In this document: positions 58,581-64,000 of the stretch, piece by piece | How positions within the stretch are numbered: position 1 is the first letter of the stretch | Layout of the letters: each line of letters starts with the position of its first letter | Assembly (NCBI GenBank): GCA_021324815.1 | Contig: JAJPIJ010000020.1 | Span: 1-64,000 of the forward strand | DNA: 64,000 bases | Direction of reading: 5' to 3' | Origin: Gammaproteobacteria bacterium | GTDB taxonomy: Bacteria; Pseudomonadota; Gammaproteobacteria; JAJPIJ01 | The notes under the pieces: generated by a model | What the model was told of the DNA's origin: nothing | Database searches by the model: none | What the model saw: the letters and a program-made list of their open reading frames with translations, nothing else | Translations under genes and position numbers: made by a program

Positions 58581-58871
58581 CTATTTTTTGATCTGGGAGG
58601 AGGCCTTGTCGAAGGCCTTTCTCATCGCCTCCCAGGCTGAATCCATGCCGGCCTTCATTTTCTGCAGGGCCGGCTCGGTGGCGGCTTGAATCTCCTGCAT
58701 TTTCTTCATGGCCGCGTCGCGGTTCTCGCGCATGGTCTTGAGCTGCTCCGCATATTTGGCCTGCATTTCGGCGCTCATCTGTCTGGCCTTGCCGGTCAGT
58801 TGATCGATCTCGGCGTCGAATTTCTTCAACTGCTCGTTCATTTTCGAGATGTAATCGTCTTTCGTGCTCAT
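58581..58871 (-). CDS. Coiled-coil protein of unknown function
   Basis: A 96-residue protein that is almost entirely helical with charged heptads (MNEQLKKFDAEIDQLTGKARQMSAEMQAKYAEQLKTM). No signal peptide. It resembles small stress-linked coiled-coil proteins of the Sll1863 type. ATG 58871 follows AAGGAG; the frame extends 21 codons upstream without that signal. The 246-bp gap to msrA holds no gene I can support. Confidence 0.7.
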   Translation of the reverse strand: MSTKDDYISKMNEQLKKFDAEIDQLTGKARQMSAEMQAKYAEQLKTMRENRDAAMKKMQEIQAATEPALQKMKAGMDSAWEAMRKAFDKASSQIKK

Positions 58872-59117
58872 GAGCTTGCTCCTTTGGCTGACGGTGCGTG
58901 GGGTGCTCTCCTGCTTGCTGGCATTCACCCCCATTCTGCCCCCTTTACGCGGGCCGGACCACTGGTGGTTTCCCCTCGGTCATCAAGAGGCGGCGTGGGA
59001 TGAACCGCGGGGCGGGGGGGACTGATGACTCCACCGTGCTTCAAGGCGTAACATTTAAGCGCTCCAGGAACTCTAACCACAGTGAATCGACAACCCTCTG
59101 GAGCAAAGGAGCACACC

Positions 59118-59762
59118 GTGTATTGCGAAATCCGCGGCGCCGGCCTGAAGGTGTCCCCCGCGCAGTTTCCCGATCCCGTGCTGGACATCCCTGCCGCCGA
59201 GACCGGGGCCGAGGGGAGGGCGGTGCTGGCCGCCGGCTGTTTCTGGTGCGTGGAGGCGGTGTTTCAGGAACTGGAGGGTGTCCTCGCCGTGGTCTCGGGG
59301 TACGCCGGCGGCACGGCGTCCACCGCCAATTACCGCACCGTGTGCGGCGGAGCCACCGATCACGCCGAGGCGGTGGAGATCCGCTACGACCCTTCGCGCA
59401 TCAGCTACGGCCGCTTGCTCAAGGTGTTCTTTTCCGTCGCCCACGACCCGACCCAGCTCAACCGGCAGGGCAGCGATCGCGGCCGCCAGTACCGCTCGGC
59501 CATCTTCTATGCCAGTGAGCGCGAGAAGCAGGTGGCGGAGGCGTACATCCGGCAGTTGAACGCAGCGGGCGTCTTCGCCGGCCCCATCGCGACGACGCTG
59601 GAGCCGCTCACGAAGTTTTTCGAGGCGGAGGAATATCACCAGGACTATGCCGTCCGCAATCCCGGCCAGCCCTACATCGAGGCGGTGGCGATGCCGAAGG
59701 TGGAGAAGCTGCGCGAATATTTCGGCGATCAACTCAAGGGCGCCGCGAGCGGGCGGTCATGA
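59118..59762 (+). CDS. msrA: Peptide methionine sulfoxide reductase A
   Basis: Reduces the S-epimer of methionine sulfoxide. The catalytic motif is [10 protein letters not shown] (nucleophile Cys41 with GTG 59118 as start), followed by [29 protein letters not shown] 59118 is preferred over GTG 59082 because AAAGGAG (59105-59111) lies 6 bp upstream. The protein has no signal peptide, so acts in the cytoplasm. Its stop overlaps the msrB start (ATGA). Confidence 0.93.
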   Translation: MYCEIRGAGLKVSPAQFPDPVLDIPAAETGAEGRAVLAAGCFWCVEAVFQELEGVLAVVSGYAGGTASTANYRTVCGGATDHAEAVEIRYDPSRISYGRLLKVFFSVAHDPTQLNRQGSDRGRQYRSAIFYASEREKQVAEAYIRQLNAAGVFAGPIATTLEPLTKFFEAEEYHQDYAVRNPGQPYIEAVAMPKVEKLREYFGDQLKGAASGRS

Positions 59763-60211
59763 GCGCCGGCGCCGGTTCCGCGGCGAGACGATCGGCCTCG
59801 GGCCATGACCTGACGCCGCTCACGGCGGAAGAGCGCGCGAAACTCGCGGAAAGATTGACGCCGGAGGAGCGTCATGTGCTGCTCAATCACGGCACGGAGC
59901 GGCCGTTCTGCGGCACGCTGCTGCACAACAAGGAGGCCGGCACCTACGTCTGCCGGCTGTGCGGCCTGCCGCTGTTCAAGTCCAGCTCGAAGTTCGAATC
60001 CGGCACCGGCTGGCCGAGTTTCTTCGCCCCCGTCGATCCCGAACACATCGCCAACGTGCGCGATTTAAGCCTGGGGATGGAACGCATCGAGATCCGCTGC
60101 CGTCGCTGTGACGGCCACCTGGGACACGTGTTCCCCGATGGCCCGCCGCCGACGGGCCTGCGCTACTGCCTGAATTCCGTGTCGCTGGAATTCATCGCCG
60201 GCGGGAAATAG
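59759..60211 (+). CDS. msrB: Peptide methionine sulfoxide reductase B
   Basis: Reduces the R-epimer. A 150-residue protein with two zinc-binding CxxC pairs (YVCRLCG and IRCRRCDG), SGTGWPSFF and the catalytic Cys in [11 protein letters not shown]. The N-terminal 30 residues, partly HLL/TxEERxKL-like, match the short leader of MsrB. It is translationally coupled to msrA. Confidence 0.94.
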   Translation: MSAGAGSAARRSASGHDLTPLTAEERAKLAERLTPEERHVLLNHGTERPFCGTLLHNKEAGTYVCRLCGLPLFKSSSKFESGTGWPSFFAPVDPEHIANVRDLSLGMERIEIRCRRCDGHLGHVFPDGPPPTGLRYCLNSVSLEFIAGGK

Positions 60212-60229
60212 ACGCCGGCGCATTTCCGC

Positions 60230-60691
60230 TCAGCGCGGCGCTGGCGGTGGCTCGGCCGGCACCGTCTTCCAGCCGCCGGGGCATTCCCGCACGTACGGAT
60301 AGTAGCCGTTCGATTGCTCGCAGTAATACCAGTTCTGGCTCTGCGGCTGCGCCGGGGCCGCGGCGGGCGCGGGCGGCGCCGGCTGTTGTTGCACGTACAC
60401 CGGCGGTTGCTCCACGACCACGGTCGGGGGTATGTAGGGATTCGGATAGGGGTAAATCGGGCGGGGATAGGGATACCAGATGCCGCCGACCACCCACCAC
60501 CATCCCAGGTGCCCGTCGTGCCAGACATGATGCCAGCGGCCGGTCCGCCAGATGACGATGTCGTGCTCGTGGAAGTGGTGAATGTCGTGATCGCGGAAAT
60601 GGCGATCGCGATCCGCCCACGTGGCGGCGGGTGCGCCGGCCAGCGTCGCCGCCAGCGCGAGCGGCACGATGAATTTTTTGCTTCGATTCAT
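60230..60691 (-). CDS. Secreted proline/tyrosine-rich protein
   Basis: A 153-residue protein with a signal peptide (to about residue 31, ATWA), a His-rich segment DRHFRDHDIHHFHEHDI that could bind metal, Tyr/Pro repeats, and a C-terminal NWYYCEQSNGYYPYVRECPGGWKTVPA module. That module reappears in the gene at 61274. Start ATG 60691; an upstream extension is not used. Envelope location inferred. Confidence 0.75.
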   Translation of the reverse strand: MNRSKKFIVPLALAATLAGAPAATWADRDRHFRDHDIHHFHEHDIVIWRTGRWHHVWHDGHLGWWWVVGGIWYPYPRPIYPYPNPYIPPTVVVEQPPVYVQQQPAPPAPAAAPAQPQSQNWYYCEQSNGYYPYVRECPGGWKTVPAEPPPAPR

Positions 60692-60714
60692 GAAGGCCTC
60701 ACGCGGTCGGCCGG

Positions 60715-61260
60715 TCAACGCGGCGGCGGGGGCGGAGCGCCCGGCGGCGGGGGCGGCGGCGTGCCGGCAGGCGGGGGCGGCGGCGGTGAGTACGCCGGCG
60801 CGCGTGACGTAGTGCTGTAGCCGCCCGCCACCGGCACCTGATGACCCTTGGCGTACATGCACTGGATGTAGGCGTTGTCGTAGCGGCGCTGCATGGTGTA
60901 GGCGGAACTGCCGTAGGCGTCGGCGCCGGCGGTGCCGCCGACCAGGAGGCCGGTGCCGGCGCCTATGGCCGCGCCGGTGCCGGGATGGCCGGCGGCGGCG
61001 CCCAGCAAAGCGCCGGCGGCGGCGCCGATCGCCGTGCCCACGGCGGCGGATTTGGTGGCGCTGTCCTCCGCGGCCTGGGCCTGCGTGTAGCCGATGGCGC
61101 CCTGCGCGTATTGCTGGCAGGTCGCGTCGTCGGCGCGGAATTGATCGAAGCTTGCGCCGTTGCCGGGCAGCGCCATCACGCTGGGGCCGCGCGGGACTGT
61201 GGCGCAGGCGCCGAGGGCGATTGCGGCGGCAAGCGGAATCAGTCGATAGGTTCTGTTCAT
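60715..61260 (-). CDS. Outer-membrane lipoprotein with glycine-zipper segment
   Basis: A 181-residue lipoprotein: signal peptide ends in LGACA (lipobox, Cys19). A glycine zipper (AAVGTAIGAAAGALLGAAAGHPG, then GAAIGAGTGLLVGGTAG) follows as in YMGG/OmpA-associated Gly-zipper proteins, and a long Pro-rich tail ends the protein. It lies between the two paralogous secreted-protein genes. Such proteins are often stress-induced. Confidence 0.85.
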   Translation of the reverse strand: MNRTYRLIPLAAAIALGACATVPRGPSVMALPGNGASFDQFRADDATCQQYAQGAIGYTQAQAAEDSATKSAAVGTAIGAAAGALLGAAAGHPGTGAAIGAGTGLLVGGTAGADAYGSSAYTMQRRYDNAYIQCMYAKGHQVPVAGGYSTTSRAPAYSPPPPPPAGTPPPPPPGAPPPPPR

Positions 61261-61273
61261 GGCGTCACTCCTG

Positions 61274-61639
61274 TCATTTGGGCGCTTGGGGCACTACCTG
61301 CATCCAGCCCTGCGGGCAGTTCTGCACGTAGGGGTAGTAACCCTGCGGGTTGGCGCAGTAGTACCAGTAGTTCGCGGGCGGCGCACCGGCCGCCGTGTCG
61401 TTCCGCTGCACGTAGACCGGCGGCTGCTCGACGACCACCTGCGAAACCGGCGGGTAGTAGTAGGGATAATAGGGGGGATAGTAAAAAAACGGATCCACCG
61501 GCCCCCACAGGGGGGCGCCGACGAACACACCAAAATGCACGTGACCCCTGTGCCACGCCCAAGCGCCCGGGCTGACGCCGAGGCAGAACAACAGCGCCGC
61601 CACCCCCACCCCAATGCGTTTCCTCATCGGTGTCGTCAT
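61274..61639 (-). CDS. Secreted Tyr/Pro-rich protein, paralogue of the 60230 gene
   Basis: A 121-residue protein with signal peptide (to about residue 28, GAWA), a HRGHVHFGVFVG stretch and a Tyr/Pro-rich core. The C-terminus YWYYCANPQGYYPYVQNCPQGWMQV aligns with the other secreted protein, with the two cysteines in equal positions. Start MTTPMRK at 61639 behind GAGAGGTGG. The shared module indicates a duplication with the Gly-zipper lipoprotein between the copies. Confidence 0.75.
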   Translation of the reverse strand: MTTPMRKRIGVGVAALLFCLGVSPGAWAWHRGHVHFGVFVGAPLWGPVDPFFYYPPYYPYYYPPVSQVVVEQPPVYVQRNDTAAGAPPANYWYYCANPQGYYPYVQNCPQGWMQVVPQAPK

Positions 61640-61665
61640 AATGAGCCACCTCTCTTGAAACATTA

Positions 61666-62166
61666 TTACGGACCATCAGCGCCGGTTCCTTGACGCCGAT
61701 CATGTCGCATCGCTCCTGAACGGCGGCTAAACCGGCGGGCGGTTTCCTCGTCGAACACCTTCTGCTGCTCCGGCGTCAGCGTCCCGTAAAATTCCTTCAC
61801 GGCCGCCAGGCGGTTTTCCATCCGGCTTTCATGGGCCTTCATCATGTCCAGCATCCTGGCCATGCGATCCGGCGCCGGGAGCTTTTTCATGTCCTCCCGG
61901 TCGGGCCGCTCCATCGGCTGCGCCGGCTTCATCTTCTCGACGAAGGTGTTCCACGCCTGCTCCTGTTCGGGTTTGAGCTTGAGTTTGTCGTGAAGTTCGG
62001 CCTTGCGGTGCTCCATCCGCTCGGCCAGCGAGTCCCGATCATGACGGAAATCACGGTGTCCCATTCCGTCATGGCAGTCCGGTTCATCGGCACGGACCGT
62101 GAGCGCGGTGGCGCCGATGCCGGTGACGATGAGGCCGGTCATGATGGCTTTCATTGCAGTGTTCAT
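61666..62166 (-). CDS. Spy/CpxP-type periplasmic protein
   Basis: A 166-residue protein: signal peptide, a His/Asp-rich DCHDGMGHRDFRHDRD segment and a helical domain with KLKLKPEQEQAWNTFVEKM and the LTXXQ-like GTLTPEQQKVFDEE. It fits Spy/CpxP envelope chaperones, which bind metal or unfolded protein. ATG 62166 behind AGAGGATG. It is divergent from the response regulator gene, which may control it. Confidence 0.85.
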   Translation of the reverse strand: MNTAMKAIMTGLIVTGIGATALTVRADEPDCHDGMGHRDFRHDRDSLAERMEHRKAELHDKLKLKPEQEQAWNTFVEKMKPAQPMERPDREDMKKLPAPDRMARMLDMMKAHESRMENRLAAVKEFYGTLTPEQQKVFDEETARRFSRRSGAMRHDRRQGTGADGP

Positions 62167-62378
62167 GGTGAGCATCCTCTGGTTGTCAAAGACGCGTGTT
62201 GGCGTCATGTCCATTAGAGTCCATGGATGTGTCCCGGTTGTGTCCATGGCGGGCATTTTTGTATCGATTTGTAACAACGGCGGCCGGAATTGTATCGTTG
62301 TATCCGCCCGCGCGTCATGGAGACAATTCGTTACAAACGCGCCCCCGGGCAGGGCCGCGTTTCGTAGATAATGACGGC

Positions 62379-63107
62379 ATGGACACGAAACCCGGAATAC
62401 TGGTGGTCGACGACGATCGGGACATCCGCACTCTGCTGGCGGAATATCTCGACGCCAACGGCTTTCACACCCTGGCCGCGCCGGACGGGGCCGGCATGCG
62501 CAAGCTGCTGGACACCCACAAGATCGATCTCATCGTGCTCGATCTCACGCTGCCGGGCGAGGACGGCCTGACGCTGTGCCGCGATCTGCGCTCGCGATCC
62601 AGGCTGCCGGTCATCATGCTGACCGCGCGCGGCGCGCCGCTGGATCGCATCGTCGGCCTGGAAATGGGCGCGGACGACTACCTGGCCAAGCCGTTCGAGC
62701 CGCGCGAGCTGCTGGCCCGCATCCGCAGCGTGCTGCGCCGGGTGCAGGCGCTGCCGCCCAACCTGGAGGCGCCGGAGGAGGGGGTCATGCGCTTCGCCGG
62801 CTGGACCTTCGATCTGACCGCGCGGCACCTGGTCAACCCGCACGGCGTCGTCATCGCGCTTTCCGGCGCCGAGTTCCGGCTGCTCAAATGCTTTCTCGAG
62901 CACGCCAACCGGGTGCTGAGTCGCGAACAGTTGTTGAGCCTCACGAACGGGCGCGAGGCCGATCCCTTCAACCGCTCGATGGACCTCCAGGTCAGCCGCC
63001 TGCGGCAGAAGCTCGGCGACGACGCGCGGGCGCCGCGGCTGATCAAGACCGTGCGCAACGAGGGTTACCTTCTGGCCGCGTCCGTCACCCTGGAACGGCG
63101 ATCATGA
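62379..63107 (+). CDS. OmpR/PhoB-family response regulator
   Basis: A 242-residue DNA-binding regulator: receiver domain with DDD (11-13), Asp55 in IVLDLTLPG, Lys about residue 105 in YLAKPFEP, then winged-helix with SGAEFRLLKCFLEHANRVLSREQLL and VRNEGYLLAASV. ATG 62379 chosen; the frame is open 61 codons upstream. It overlaps the following kinase gene by 4 bp. Divergent from the Spy/CpxP-like gene, so envelope stress control is plausible. Confidence 0.95.
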   Translation: MDTKPGILVVDDDRDIRTLLAEYLDANGFHTLAAPDGAGMRKLLDTHKIDLIVLDLTLPGEDGLTLCRDLRSRSRLPVIMLTARGAPLDRIVGLEMGADDYLAKPFEPRELLARIRSVLRRVQALPPNLEAPEEGVMRFAGWTFDLTARHLVNPHGVVIALSGAEFRLLKCFLEHANRVLSREQLLSLTNGREADPFNRSMDLQVSRLRQKLGDDARAPRLIKTVRNEGYLLAASVTLERRS

Positions 63108-64000
63108 GGGACTTCCTCGGCTCCATGCTGGGCCGCGTGTTTCTGCTGGTGATCGGGGGCATCATCGCCTCCGCTGCGATCACCCACCTGCTGGCCGGCC
63201 GCGAACGACAGCAGGTGATGAGCCAGTTCTACCGCTTCCGCGCGGTGGAACGCGTGGTTCAATTCATCTCCCTGCTCGACGCCGTTCCCACCGAGGCCCG
63301 CCCCCGGGTGCTGGCCGCGGCAAGGGGAAGCGGCATCGTCGCCAGTCTGGCGCCGCCGGCCGCGACGGACACCGTGCAGGACGCCGACCTCACCGACACC
63401 CTGCAGCAGCGCCTCGGCCCCGCCGTGCGGGTCACTGCCTCCGCGCCCACGAGCCAGGATTGCCCCCTCGTGCCCCGCTTTGGAAACCTCGATTTGCCGC
63501 CGCGGAAAATGGAGATATGCCAGCTCGTGAGCGCGACGCTTCATGACGGCACCGCCGTGCAAATGAAGGTGCGCCTGGAGCCGCCCGCGCGGCTGCTGCC
63601 GCCGTGGCTGCCGTACCCCGGCTTGCTGATCTTCCTCCTCTGCCTGGGGGTGCTGGCCTTCGCGGTGGCGCACATGGCCACGCGCCCGCTGCGCCTGCTG
63701 GCGCAGGCGGCCAGCGATTTCGGCCGCGACATCCGGCACGCGCCGATGGCGGAGACGGGTCCGACGGAGGTCCGCCGCGCGGCGGCGGCCTTCAACGCCA
63801 TGCAGACGCGGATCCGTCGCTACATCCATGAACGCACCCACATGCTGGCGGCCATCACCCACGATCTGCAGACGCCGCTGACGCGCATGCGCCTGCGGCT
63901 GGAGAAGGTGGGCGACGAGGAACTGCGCGGCAAGCTCATCGGCGACCTCACGTCGATGCATGACATGATCAAAGAGGGCCTCGATCTGGCGCGCAGCATG
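63104..64000 (+). CDS. Sensor histidine kinase, C-terminus cut by the window end
   Basis: 299 codons are visible from ATG 63104. Membrane segment 1 is about residues 9-28, a periplasmic domain of about 130 residues follows, segment 2 (LLIFLLCLGVLAFAVAHM) lies at about 171-190, then a HAMP region and the phosphoacceptor helix AAITHDLQTPLTRMR with His253. The ATP-binding domain is beyond the window. It forms a two-component pair with the regulator it overlaps. Confidence 0.92.
   Translation, partial: MRDFLGSMLGRVFLLVIGGIIASAAITHLLAGRERQQVMSQFYRFRAVERVVQFISLLDAVPTEARPRVLAAARGSGIVASLAPPAATDTVQDADLTDTLQQRLGPAVRVTASAPTSQDCPLVPRFGNLDLPPRKMEICQLVSATLHDGTAVQMKVRLEPPARLLPPWLPYPGLLIFLLCLGVLAFAVAHMATRPLRLLAQAASDFGRDIRHAPMAETGPTEVRRAAAAFNAMQTRIRRYIHERTHMLAAITHDLQTPLTRMRLRLEKVGDEELRGKLIGDLTSMHDMIKEGLDLARSM

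Overview
The window reads as chromosome of a GC-rich gammaproteobacterium. The evidence is a class III polyhydroxyalkanoate (PHA) synthase pair (PhaE/PhaC, as in purple and colourless sulfur bacteria), homodimeric AceE with single-lipoyl AceF, GTP-dependent PEP carboxykinase, the YpjD/CNNM-ffh neighbourhood and proteobacterial RppH, RadA and FimV-type proteins. A relative of Chromatiales or Acidiferrobacterales is my best guess from gene content; the sequence alone does not fix the taxon. No rRNA, tRNA or CRISPR array was seen.

Layout. 1-1.53 kb is a lower-GC mobile stretch: the start of an IS3-type transposase, a two-membrane-segment protein, an integron-type attC site and a complete 949-bp gene cassette carrying a trypsin-like protease. 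1.6-12.8 kb is mostly housekeeping: argG, a YbfF-type esterase, a MITE-like palindromic repeat, aceEF, an M17 aminopeptidase, a methyltransferase, a GGDEF protein and radA. 12.8-18.5 kb holds a two-component system, a CNNM/CorC protein, ypjD and ffh. 18.5-22 kb has a dense hairpin cluster, an ABC-2 transporter whose ATPase gene carries a one-base deletion, and a CysQ/HAL2-type phosphatase.

22-33.4 kb is a PHA locus: phaE-phaC, a DUF6489 protein, two phasins, pckG, phaR, phaB, phaA and a sensor diguanylate cyclase. Four similar TGC-rich near-palindromes lie in front of phaEC, both phasin genes and phaA and are predicted PhaR operators. It runs into a TCA block: lpdA-sucB-sucA facing gltA-mdh. 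aceEF has no lpdA of its own, so the lpdA here probably serves both complexes. Next (41.6-45.4 kb) is a three-gene unit encoding an FAD reductase-patatin fusion, a 3-hydroxybutyrate dehydrogenase and an acetoacetate decarboxylase, which could work on PHA breakdown products.

45.6-50.9 kb contains an SDR with a divergent ArsR-type regulator and a perfect 9-bp inverted-repeat operator, a HAD phosphatase, rppH, a stand-alone FimV N-terminal domain and a PaaK-like adenylating enzyme. 51.0-53.6 kb encodes an inverse autotransporter whose passenger is a right-handed beta-helix of about 31-residue repeats. 53.7-58.2 kb is the most unusual gene set: an aspartyl beta-hydroxylase-sulfotransferase fusion, a four-cysteine TIM-barrel-like protein and, divergently, a SEC-C/TPR/sulfotransferase protein. 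The last 6 kb holds msrA-msrB, a run of small envelope proteins (two sharing a C-terminal motif), a Spy/CpxP-like protein and a two-component system whose kinase runs off the window end.
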